This document shows, in pieces, positions 32,813 through 44,396 of a stretch of 64,000 nucleotides of DNA. Within the stretch, counting starts at the first letter, position 1, and each line of letters begins with the position of its first letter. The DNA comes from Adiantum capillus-veneris (lineage: Eukaryota > Streptophyta > Polypodiopsida > Polypodiales > Pteridaceae). Below the pieces are notes generated by a model. That model did not search any database and was not told where the DNA came from. It saw only the letters and a program-made list of their open reading frames with translations. The DNA lies in NCBI GenBank assembly GCA_014529385.2, contig CM043942.1, forward strand, positions 22,118,991-22,182,990. The letters run 5' to 3'. The translations under genes and the position numbers were made by a program.

Positions 32813-33560
32813 CACTCTCGTGCTTTTGTATCTCTAGTGTTGCTGTTTTGCTCATGACACACTAGTCTGAGCAAGGAGCTACTACCAGGTGTCTCTGTGA
32901 GGGGAGGGATCTCTTCCTTTTTTAGATATAGTATAGAGGATATCACAATAGCTTTCCAAGTACCTTTTAGTACCACTTAATCTTTTTTGCTGCTTAGACA
33001 TTGTATCAGATTCACCATTTGGTAAGTTTTTGGTTTGAGAATGTTAATATATTGGTTCATTTCTTTCTCCCTCTCTCTCACTCCTCATTGCATTTAGATC
33101 GTTGCATTCAGCGCCTTGTGGGGAGGTTACTCCAGCTTCTGTCCCCCCCAAGCCAGCGCACCAACCCCAAGCATGTTTAGCTTCAACTCCCTCTATTGCC
33201 TCAATCAAACCACAGCCATCCTAACCACTTAGTCGAGCTACAACTAGGCCTCCGTTGCCTTAATCGAGCCACAATCATCGCGCGAATCGAGCTACAACCA
33301 GGCCTCGCCTTATCAAGCCAGTTCTGGTGACTTAAACGATTCAAGCCACAACCAGTCCTCTGCCTTAATCGAGCCACATTCAGTCTTTCCCTCTGTTGCA
33401 TTAATAGATTCACTCCCACGCCCTGGTGACTTAAAGCCACAGCCACCAAGGAGTCGATTCAAGCCACAACGGCCCTGTTGAGTTTCTGCCGACTTATTCG
33501 AGCTCAGTTTGAGCCACTTCACGCACTTGGCTCACCGAGGCCATCGACTGCGCAAAAAAC
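31231..33560. other. No gene seen; three CT microsatellites
   Basis: Non-coding DNA with (CT)n at 32281-32319, 32471-32510 and 32756-32809. The segment after the last tract shares GAGCAAGGAGCT with the sequence after the TC tract at 30998. The region near 33150-33500 contains many short GAGCCACA-type words and reads like a decayed pyrimidine-rich leader of the LINE-like element that follows. Confidence 0.5.
32756..32809. repeat. (CT)27 microsatellite
   Basis: A pure CT run. (CT)20 tracts lie shortly upstream at 32281-32319 and 32471-32510. Confidence 0.95.
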
Positions 33561-33614
33561 AGTGATGGCAACACTCACAGCTTGATTTTTTATTTTGCTT
33601 TGTCTCTTGCCACA

Positions 33615-34442
33615 ATGAAGCATTTTGGAAGTAGTTTTGATTCTGCTCTGGCTCCCTGCAACAGTGAGCATTTGAGGCATTTGGAGAGAATGTTCTCACC
33701 AAAGGCACCTCCAGCAAATGAGAAGATGGCGACCCACACCCCAAAAACACCAGGGAGAGCACAGGCTAGCTTTGCCGCTGTCCTAGCAGCCCCGAACAAA
33801 ACAGATCGCATCGGACAATTGCAAGCTGCCCTGGACATGGTCATGGAAGAAAACCGCGACCTCAAAGCGCGCCTTAGCACACTCGAGGCACGCTTTGACT
33901 CCATGGTCGTCCTCACAACAGACAAAGTGAAAGAAGTCGAAGAAAAAGTCACTCAAGCTCACACGATCGCACTCGCCAAAGTGGAAACATGTGTAAAAAC
34001 AGAACTGCGGGAACGCCAGCTTCAAGAAGAGAATGCCCTCAAGCTTCGCATTGGAGGGCTTCCCCAAGCATGGGATGAGTGCAAACAAGATTTCTGCAAA
34101 TTAATAGATCTCCTCAACGAGACTCTTCAACTGGTCCATGTCGACTACGATGCGGTCGAATGTATCATCAACAAGTTCAACACCAAGCGCACACCAAGTG
34201 GACATGCCATTCTTGAGTTCAAAGACAAGGATGAACGGCTCCGACTACTTCAGCAATCCCGTCTCCTTAGAGACACCGGGTTTTGGATCACCGAAGAACT
34301 CACCCCGACACAAGTCAAGCACAAAGGTGAAGAGCTGAAAAAAGTGCGTGAAGCACGAGCCAAAGGCAAGTGGGCAGTATACCGCGGAGGGAAGGCCATC
34401 ATCCAGGAGTTTCGAACTCCAAAACCGGCTCCTACCCCATAG
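33615..34442 (+). CDS. ORF1-like RNA-binding protein of the ORF1-only LINE (276 codons)
   Basis: This is probably a nucleic-acid chaperone that coats the element's RNA, like ORF1p of L1-type LINEs. I chose ATG 33615 (MKHFGSSF); an earlier non-ATG start is less likely. Residues about 50-140 form a charged, heptad-like coiled coil (LQAALDMVMEENRDLKARLS, then VKEVEEKV). From about 145 a compact domain follows: LKLRIGGLPQAWDECK, then AILEFKDKDERLRLLQQS, and a basic C-terminus KGKWAVYRGGKA. The layout resembles the coiled coil, RRM-like core and C-terminal domain of ORF1p. The ORF is open from end to end. Copy B at 46558-47314 is a broken homologue. It is only distantly similar to ORF1 of the full LINE at 50943-51893. 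Confidence 0.7.
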   Translation: MKHFGSSFDSALAPCNSEHLRHLERMFSPKAPPANEKMATHTPKTPGRAQASFAAVLAAPNKTDRIGQLQAALDMVMEENRDLKARLSTLEARFDSMVVLTTDKVKEVEEKVTQAHTIALAKVETCVKTELRERQLQEENALKLRIGGLPQAWDECKQDFCKLIDLLNETLQLVHVDYDAVECIINKFNTKRTPSGHAILEFKDKDERLRLLQQSRLLRDTGFWITEELTPTQVKHKGEELKKVREARAKGKWAVYRGGKAIIQEFRTPKPAPTP

Positions 34443-34519
34443 GACTCCCCTTAGGTTTTGCTTTTTCTTTCGATGGACCCTCAGTCCTTAACTGATATGT
34501 ATCGATTACCCTCACGTAG

Positions 34520-34602
34520 AAGAAGTGGTTGTAATGTTTTGTTTTTGGTCCCATGGGTCATATCTGACCTCCCTGGATGATAATTCAATCTATCTATCTA
34601 TC

Positions 34603-34640
<38 letters not shown>
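34520..34640 (+). other. LINE 3' terminal sequence with (TCTA)n(TC)n tail
   Basis: GGTCCCATGGGTCATATCTG and GGATGATAAT are shared with the 3' ends at 47530-47570, 35897-35940 and 13277-13310. The sequence then runs into TCTA repeats and (TC)n instead of poly(A). Confidence 0.8.
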
Positions 34641-34642
<2 letters not shown>

Positions 34643-34649
34643 CCCACCA

Positions 34650-36122
<1,473 letters not shown>

Positions 36123-37226
36123 TGTAATGGAAATGGCCTATTAACTTTGAGAGTAGCGGAATTAGGAAATTAGATGAAGCACTTTTGTGAGATTACTTTG
36201 TGAGCATAGCGTGTGAACTTAATTGATGGTAGCAACATAAACATGGTACGTAGTTAACTTGGTATGAACAATACTTTTGCAAGAGAGAGAGTTACAGAAC
36301 ATGACAATAGTTGAGGACCGGATCCATACGGGAGCCGGTCCCCCCTCCAATACGCATTTGTATTATAGTTTCTCCCATCAAGAGAGACTTGGTACAATAC
36401 AATCTTTGTGTTCTTCGTGAGCTAGGTGATGCAATGAAGATTGGAAAGCTTCATGCATCACAAACATAACATAAACTTTGTAGAAAGGATTAACTATCCC
36501 AAGCCCTCAGTCCTAAGGCCTCAAACACCTTCGAAGGTGGAGAGAGCTAGCGGGGAATGAGGGTAGGGAAGAGGAAGAAGCAACATTCCATAGGAGAAAG
36601 AAATAGTTCCTCACTTATCATCACTCTTCTTGCTAGCATACATAATAGCATAGTAATGAAGATGGAGAAGATGACAAGCTTAAGCATTGAAGCATGGCTC
36701 TTGGCTGGATTTGCATTCCATAGCCAAGAGTGTTGGTGTAGGCTCTCACTTCTCACAAGCTTGGAGAAGGAGGTGGAGTTCCTCAACTTTCACCAAGTGA
36801 ACATGAATCCCAAAATGAGTGTGTGTGTGTGTGGTGAATATCCCCCGAGCACCCCCTTTCTTGCTTGGGGCGAGTTGTAGCTTTTACACATGTTTTAAGC
36901 TCATTGGACCCCTCTCCCCCCTAGCCAATCACATGCTACATGCATTCAAGTACATGGGTAGTCTTTGGACAAGTGTCCTCCTTACCCCTTAGAACGAGAA
37001 AGCTTGAAAATATCTAGATATTTGTTGGATGGAGGTAGAAGCTCATTGGAACCCTCTTTAGACCAACCAATAGCATTCAGCACACCATGAGGTTAAGCAT
37101 AGGGAGAGTCTGACATGTGTCCCATGTGCCCTTTGAGAAAAGGGGTGCCCTTTGGGTGAGTGGAAGGTTAAGTCAAAGACTCCGCTAACTTTAAGATTTC
37201 ATGCATAGGAAGCTTTTCAAGCACTT
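36123..37226 (-). repeat. Solo LTR of the gypsy-1 family, left piece
   Basis: It is similar to 8018-9100: GTTGAGGACCGGAT, GAGCCGGTCCCCCCTCCAA, TTTCTCCC.CATCAAGAGAGAC and GCTCATTGGACCCCT occur in the same order. There is no primer site and no gag next to its left edge, so it is a solo LTR. It is interrupted at 37227 by gypsy-2 and continues at 45838-46557. Confidence 0.85.
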
Positions 37227-37762
37227 TGTAGATGGCGAAGGCAGTCTCACTGGCGGAGGCAGTCTCACTAGGTGGGAACCGACTCCTGAAAGCCGAACAA
37301 CGGACCAGTCAGTAATTACCATGGCGGTTACCACATTAACTTCAAGGGGCTATAAATAGGACCCATTACATTATAATCGGGTTGGCTATACTTTTGGGCT
37401 GTTTATCTTTTGACTTCTTACTCTTAGTTGTGTGGTTGTAGTCCTGAAGCTGTTTCCGAGCTACATTATCCTCACTTGTAATCGTACTCTGGAATCCCTA
37501 ATATAGTAGTCGAGTGTACTTCAGTCAGATATACTTTGTATCCATTCTTTCTGAACTATGAATTTGAATTTGAATCTGAATCTAAACACTAATTCCAGTC
37601 ATTCAATTTGTCTCTCTCCTCAACAGATGTATTTTAGTTCATGTAACTGTTCAGTTCAGTTTCTATCTTCTCCTCCAGTTGTACTGATTGAACTAATGAA
37701 TCACCAGTAGCTGTAAATTCTAACACTGAATCAACTATCTAAAGAGATCAGCTCCAATTCCA
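37227..37762 (+). repeat. gypsy-2 5' LTR
   Basis: It starts TGTAGATGGCG and ends CCAATTCCA. A TATAAATAGG promoter core lies near 37351-37360. Near the start an 18-base GGCGGAGGCAGTCTCACT-type unit occurs twice in tandem. It matches 44112-44396 plus 45583-45837. A TGGCGATCACGG stretch at 37766 could be the primer site, but I cannot assign a tRNA. Confidence 0.85.
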
Positions 37763-37843
37763 TTTTGGCGATCACGGTGGCTAGAGCTATTGCTCGTTAA
37801 CCAGAAAACTCCTCTCCCAGTTTGAGTTTTCAGCTGCGCAGTG

Positions 37844-40800
37844 ATGGCACCCAAACTCAGCCGTGGCCGAAAACCATCGTACCACGTTGACCCTATCCCT
37901 GAGGAGTCAGAAAGAGATTCTGATTCCAAGGATGAACAAGTAACTGACACTGAGGCTCAGGAGGAGCATAATCATGCTGATGAGGCAAAGGACTCTCAAC
38001 ATTCTAGTCAATCCAGAAGAAGAAGTGTTGAAAGGGAAGAACACAAGGCCAAGAGTTCTTGGACCACACAGGGGGACGAAGGAGCCAAAGGTAGTAAAGG
38101 AAGTTGCCATAGTTCAAGTAGAAAATCCAGGGAGGAAACATCAACTAAGACGGAGGAAAAAATTAATTGGGATGCAGCCACATACCAGTATAAGAAAGCT
38201 TCAAAAAGGAGTCAGGATTCCAAGGTGAGAAGAGGAAGAAATGATGCTGATAGACATGATTACACATCTTCATTGAGAATTTCTTTTCCCATGTTCAAAG
38301 GGGGAAAGAAGGATGACCCGGATGTTCATATCCAAGCCTTTGAGCAGTATGCTGAGTTGAAAAATATTGATGAAGATGACTGGGGTGAATACTTTCCACA
38401 AACATTAAAGGAGGTAGCAAGCAAATGGTACTACCGTTATCCGGCTTGTCAACTCAGATCATATAATAAACTGCTTAAAGCTTTCCGACTGGAATATTCA
38501 AAAAACAGAGGAGATGAGGATATAATCTGTGAGCTGGATAAAATAAAGCAGAGAAAATTGTCAGTCATAAGTTATGTTGAGAAAATCAAAGAACTAGCTA
38601 GACAACTGCAGGAACCACCATCTGAAAAGCAGCTGCAAGCATGGTCTTTGAATGGTTTTTGCAGTAAGAAGCTTAGGGAATAGGAGGTGCTAGCACCAAC
38701 AAAGAAATTCAATGATTTGGTGCAGCGAGTCCTGTAGCTAGAACAACAAGCTAAGAAGGAAAAGAGTCATAAGAAGAGGAGGTCTAGTGGTAGCAGTACT
38801 TCTACTAAAGATTCTGATTCCAGTAGAGCCTCCGGTAGTTCTGAAAGTAGCTAGGATGAAAGGACCAAAGACAAGATTAAGAAGGGATCTTGGTCTAGGA
38901 AGATTGAAGAGATGACCCGACAAACTGCTGAAATTAGCCAGACCAAACAACCGGTAAGAAGAATGGAAACTTGGTGTTCAAAATGTAAATCTAAAGACCA
39001 TGTTTCAAATGAATGTCCACAGTGTACTTATTGCAAAGGCTATGGCCATCTATGGAACAACTGTGGTATTCAAATTCATCATTTCAAGAAGGGAAAGATT
39101 TGTCAGTGGTGGCATTTACCAATGCTGAACCATTAAGAGTGGAAACTACTAGTGCTTCTCAAGAAGAGAAACCAGGTACCAATGGTATTGGTACAGAGCG
39201 CGGTAGATACCAAGCGGGTACTAGCCGGGGCCGAGGTCGTGGTAATTTTCAGAATCAAAGCTTGAATTGCTATACTTGTGGTAAGTATGGGCATTTTGCA
39301 GCTCAATATCCAGAAACACCTGTGACTGCGGATACTGAGGCGAAGGTTCCAGAACCAGTTCTTGTACGAGTAGTTACACGAAGTAAAGGGGTGGTGATTG
39401 AGGAAATTCCAAAAAATCCAGCAAAACTAGTCACTCCTGAAAGTAGAAAATGGGCTTAGCAGAGAGAGGTATGGAAGTTCAAGGGTAAAGAACAGGTGGT
39501 TGATGAATAGCAGGAGTAGAGAGAACTAGCGGCAAAAATCACAGAGGATATAGCCAAGAAGCTGCCAGAGCAGCCAGAGAGTTTTGACGCCCGGGTCATT
39601 CATAAGATACCTACCCAGTTTTTGGAGACAACACAACCAAATCAATCAAAGCCTGGGATACTTGAGACCATGATGGCTGCGGTACAAGGGTTGATGGAAG
39701 AGTTAGGAATTGATAAAGGAGCTGAAAGCACTAAAATAAAGGAATGGTATTGTGAAGATACTACCAGTTCTTCAAGTTTTGACAACAAATCTAATCATGA
39801 GAAAGAGGAAATTCATGTCAAGATTTGTGATAGAATTTAGAAACTCATTGTGGAGTTAGAGGACATTAGAAGAACTTTGCCTGAAGCAGCAAAATTCATC
39901 AGACAACGAATGAAGGCTGACGCGAAGGCCAGATCAGTCGACTTGACAGCTGTCAGAGATGATGAAGTGTCGGTGATTCAAGTGGATTACAAAGTTCGGA
40001 AACAGTGGGAACCACTATCGAGTGTCATACTAGATGGAGGAGCAGGGGTAAACATTCTGGGAGACCATCTTCAGCAAAGGATGAGAATTTCTATCCTGAA
40101 ACCATCACCTTTCAAAGTTCGAATGGCGGATCATCGAGTGGTGCAGGCAATTGGAATGATAGAGAGTATGCAGATAAGAGTGGGCAAAGAAAAGTTCAAA
40201 TCTAGTTTCCTAGTGCTGGATGTGCAAGGAGCGTATGTGATGCTACTGGGACGCCCATGGCTGCAAACGACACAGGCTGTTCACGACTATGCTAATCAAA
40301 CTCTGACAATACAAGGGGCAGCGGCAGAATCGAGATTCAGACGAATACAATAGAAGTTGGAGAAAGGAATTGAGACCCAAAGAGCTTTGCCAGAAGTATA
40401 AGGTGAAGAAAATTGAGAGAATGTTAGCGGCTATGAATATTTTTCCATTAACAGAGATAGATCTCAATGTAGTTTTACTGAACAAAGATCAAGCTGAAAA
40501 ACAAAAGAAACAATTTCCAGACCAATTCACTGAACTGAATTCAGGAGAACGTCCAGTTCAGCTAACTAGAAGGCCAGAAAAACCAATCGATTTCAGCACA
40601 CGAGTAGAACAAGCACACTCTAGAGGAGCCACTGAAAATCAGAATAGTAATTCATAGCTCAGAGGATCATCTTGGGATTACGCTGAGGAGTCAACAAAGA
40701 GACAGGGTGGAGGGCCTAACTGGTTGCTTCCAGATGATTAGGAGATAGAGGAATGGAATTTGGGGTCTGAGGAAAACCCTAGATTGATCAAGGTCAATAA

Positions 40801-41161
40801 ACATCTGAATCCTACGATGAAAGAGAAGGCACGACATATGTTCCAGAACTATAAAGATGTGTATACATGGGAACATACTTATCTAAAAGGAGTGGATCCA
40901 GAGGTCTGTCAATATTGAATACCATCAAAACCCAATGCCAAACCAGTACGATTGCAGCACTATCGAATGAATTCAAATTATGCTAAGAAGATCAAGGAAG
41001 AGATTGACAACCTTCTAAAAGCTGGGTTCATTACTGAAGTAGCCAGTAGCGATTGGTTTTTTCCTATTGTGGTTGTGCCTAAGAAGAATGGGAAGCTAAG
41101 AGTATGTGTAGATTATAGGAATGTGGAATTATCGTCAGATGAAGAATCCCGAGAAAACTAG
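37844..41161 (+). pseudogene. gypsy-2 gag, protease and RT stub
   Basis: The gag-pol polyprotein starts at ATG 37844, one codon inside an open GTG. Residues 1-140 are charged and Ser-rich. The gag core runs about 145-270 (ISFPMFKGGKKDDPDVHIQA, SKWYYRYPACQLRSY). Zinc knuckles CSKCKSKDHVSNEC and CTYCKGYGHLWNNC lie near 38968-39065. A third, CYTCGKYGHFAAQYP, has lost its last Cys. The protease motif VILDGGAGVNIL is near 40024-40060. RT begins (IKEEIDNLLKAGFI, VVVPKKNGKLRVCVDYRN) and breaks off near 41128. In-frame stops are TAG at 38681, 38735, 38852, 39457, 39508, 39517, 39838, 40351, 40655, 40739 and 41159 and TGA at 40916, with frameshifts near 39100 and 40366. Confidence 0.85.
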
Positions 41162-43828
41162 TTAGCTCTCATTGGACAAAAGAGAAAGGCCACACAAGAG
41201 GAGGCTGGTAGTTTTAAAAGACCAAGGACGACATTGACTAAAAGTGATGCTCTTCTTAAGCAGTTAGAAAGCCATATCCAAACAGTTTCTACTGAAAAGA
41301 CTCCAGCCAGCCATACTAAACAACCTCTCAACCAGACCACTGGTGGAGTCATCCAGTCAAGAGGGCAGATTTCAGCAACCACCAATATGAGACAAGACCA
41401 GTTAGATAGGGCCAGTGCTGAGCAGTCAGCGGATTGGACTGATAAGGGAAAAGGACCAGCACCTTCAAGTACACTTGGAAAGGTTTCCATCCCTTATAGT
41501 GAAGCAGCCCTACGTTTAACAAAGAAAGATAGGTTACAGCAGCTGCAGACTCATCCTCTCAAAGGATGTCTACTTCTACATAAATCTGATTATTCTACAT
41601 TACCATATATGGCTCCTGTCACGGTTTATGAGCCAACTACCTGTGACCCATCCAAAGTGAAGGATGGCTGTTCTGTACTCCTTCAATCATCTTGGAATAC
41701 TATTATGAATGCCATAGGACAAATGCTGGATGATTCAGTGTCAGATGATGAATTAACCAAGGTAAAAACTGAACTGAAGGAGGCTGAGCAGCAGATTGAA
41801 AATATGGATTAGGAGAGGGCAGCCCAAACCCTGCACCACAATATCATTGAAGATTAGTCAGCTAGTACCATTCAACAATTAGAAAATAGGTTATCCAAGG
41901 TGGAGTCTTAGATATGGACCTTGAGGGAAAAAAAGGCAGAAGTTGAAAGGGCTACGAAAATATTTAAAACTCTGCTGAGAATGAAGCGAGTTGATTTCAA
42001 CTCACTGCTGACTAACCACACTGCTTTGAAAGCCACATTAACGAAAAGATACATCTATAATATCTGGCTGAGATATTAAATCCAGAAGGGAATGCTATTT
42101 TCAATATGGATAATTTGAGAACTCTCATGGAGACAATGCAGAGTGACTTGCAAGACAAACTTTCTGAATATAACATTGCTATGGAAAATCAAGCTATCCT
42201 TGATTATATTGAACAACAGAACAACCTGGAGGAAGATGATGATAAGGCAAAAGCTGAAGAAGAAGATAAGGAGGAGGAATGAGAAGAGGGGCATGATCAT
42301 GATGAATCTCCTATATCTCCACCTTCAGGACCTGGTACTGGTGGAGCAGGGGCTACTGGAGGGAATCAGTCCCAAACAGACCAATCAGACCAGCATGAAG
42401 GTCAGCAGTCGGGAGACCAGTAGGTGGGAGATCAACAACCTAGCAACGCTGGAAATTCACCAATACACCAGTCACAACATAGTATGGATGATAAAGGGAA
42501 AGGCAAAGCTGTGACTGAGATTCTAATAGGTGATGAGCAACATTCATTACAGCTCATCACGCTGAACAAGAGATTACAACATCAGTAGGCTCCCATAACC
42601 AGGATGTATCTGGAGGATGATGATCTTATCACTGATTTGGAGCGATTTCAGTGACTATATGTTGACACTAGGGAAATGGTTCAACATTGGAAATCAACTG
42701 CTTTCCATGATTAGGAGGTGTGCCAATTGCCTGAGCATCCTAGTACAATACAACTGCTAGAGAGAGTGCCTGAATGGATACTAACTGCTGATGAGAAAGT
42801 AGTTAATCCACATTGGCAGCGGCATTCTACTGCAGATTATCATTCCCTAGCCATGGAATCAGAGATCTTGCTAGGGGATAAGCTGACATATAAATGTATG
42901 AAAGATGTCAGAAGTCAGTTAAAAGAGGTCTTAGTGCAAATGCAAATTGCCAGGGGAGTTTTGGATCAGAGGGTGCGAGCTATTCTTAAAGACTAGACTA
43001 CCACCAGCAATGGACCTCAAACTCAAATGACAGTAGGAGAACAGGCAACTGCTCTTCGAAGATTATTTCAGCTGCTTAAACTTACCAAAAAGATGATGCA
43101 ACAGAAGAACCAGGCTGTCCTTAATTTTCTAGAGTTTGTACCTGATTCCCCAGTTCCCCTGTATGATTTACCAGCAAGAGAAGCGGAGTTTCTGAGGTTT
43201 TCTAAAGCACTATATCCTCAACATATAGAACCAGTGGATCGGCTCACATACTTTAAGATTACTGATGATCTTCAGGATTGGTATGAGCGATCAACTGTGA
43301 AATGGAAAACCTTGCAAACGCTACGATGATCTTCAATTAAATGATTTCCAAGAATTAAGAGATGCGGTGCAGAGGATGAAGCTGTGTATGGGACAATGGA
43401 AAATTCAGATTAGAGGCCTCACTAAGATCACAAACCAGCTGCTCCAACTCACTGTTGAGTCCTCTAAAGTTCTTGAAAAGGACATTACGGCTAAACCAGG
43501 CCTAGGACCAAAGTACAAAGAGATGGCTGAGATTCTATTTGAAGCTAGGATCAAAACAAATCAGCCTCTTCCAGAAGGATGGATCCATATAGCTTCGCAT
43601 TGCCACAAATTGACCAGGACTCATCTAGCAAAAGGCAGACACATTCTCTATGATCCTGACACCAGAACTTATCATCCCCTCACACCCAATGAAGTCAAAA
43701 TGACCACAGAGAGGCGGGATCAGCTTGAGCAGGAGGCCATTTGTAGACTCATTAAGAAGGACAATGCTGGCGCTGGGACTTCTGAGACACCATCAAGACC
43801 TAAGGGCAAAAGGAAGCGGGTTCACTAG
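41162..43828 (+). pseudogene. Large unrecognised ORF downstream of the RT stub in gypsy-2
   Basis: I do not recognise this gene. It continues the RT-stub frame without a shift until about 42070, then shifts to another frame (42106-43329) and again near 43330 (to 43828). Ignoring stops, about 870 codons read as a plausible protein. It has a basic start (LIGQKRKATQEE...FKRPRTT), a Gln- and Glu-rich coiled-coil middle, an acidic EEDDDKAKAEEEDKEEE patch, a polar SQTDQSDQHEGQQSGDQ-type linker, a more globular part (GERVPEWILTADEK-like segment near 42760, then DLPAREAEFLRFSKALYPQH), and a basic end RPKGKRKRVH. The stops are TAG or TGA only. It could be an extra ORF of an Ogre/Tat-like lineage or captured sequence. 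No RNase H or integrase motif is visible. Confidence 0.55.
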
Positions 43829-44094
43829 AAGGATACTGGGTAGTTCCATCTCAGAATTCGATGGAGGAATTTTCCAGCCATTCCCAAAATCAGACGGTGG
43901 ATTTTTCCAACAATTTCAGAATCAGACGGTGGATTTTCTCAGTCAAGTGTTGGTATCTCTTTGGCTAAAAACCCTTGGAATTACAATATAGGGGTGTCAA
44001 GCACTCAACAAGCATGAAATATGGCATAAAGCTATATTTCCAGAAGGATCAGACGGTGGATTTTTTCAAAAAATTTGGAGTCTTACCAAAATTC
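43829..44094 (+). other. gypsy-2 3' untranslated region with a repeated 17-mer
   Basis: ATCAGACGGTGGATTTT occurs exactly three times, at 43889, 43921 and 44048, with a fourth imperfect copy near 43857. It lies between the last ORF and the polypurine tract. Confidence 0.8.
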
Positions 44095-44111
44095 AAGAAA
44101 GGAGGGAAGGA
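44095..44111 (+). other. gypsy-2 polypurine tract
   Basis: AAGAAAGGAGGGAAGGA is followed directly by the LTR start TGTAGATGGCG. Confidence 0.85.
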
Positions 44112-44396
44112 TGTAGATGGCGGAGGCAGTCTCACTGGCGGAGGCAGTCTCACTAGGTGGGAACCGGCTCCTGAAAGCCGAACATCGGACCAGTCATAAT
44201 TACCATGGTGGTTACCACAGTAACTTCGAGGGGCTATAAATAGGACCCATTACATTTTAATCGAGTTGGCTGTACTTTTGGGTTGTTTATCTTTTGACTT
44301 CTTACTCTTAGTTGTGTGGTTGTAGTCCTGAAGCTATTCCCGAGCTACATTATCCTCACTTGTAATCTTACTCTGTAATCCCTAATACAGTAGTCT
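44112..44396 (+). repeat. gypsy-2 3' LTR, first part
   Basis: It matches 37227-37513 closely, including the tandem 18-base units at 44118-44153 and the TATAAATAGG core near 44233. It is interrupted after GTAGTCTAG. Confidence 0.85.

Larger units (their letters stand above)
33560..34640 (+). mobile_element. ORF1-only LINE derivative, copy A
   Basis: A single ORF1-like gene is followed after about 160 bases by the LINE 3' terminal sequence (GGTCCCATGGGTCAT...GGATGATAAT) and then by TCTA repeats and (TC)n. There is no endonuclease or RT gene between them. This is the layout of half-LINE elements (HAL1 type), which move only with enzymes supplied by a full LINE. The autonomous LINE at 47527-52118 has the same terminal sequence. 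The 5' end is not sharply defined. Confidence 0.7.

Noticed and set aside
38681-42996. Idea that TAG is recoded as Gln in this genome
   Set aside because: The LINE ORFs use TAG as a normal stop, and TGA also appears where Arg is expected. Methylation-driven CAG-to-TAG decay of a dead element is simpler.
41162-43828. Calling the extra gypsy-2 ORF an envelope gene
   Set aside because: I see no signal peptide, membrane segment or glycoprotein-like Cys pattern. The position alone does not justify it.
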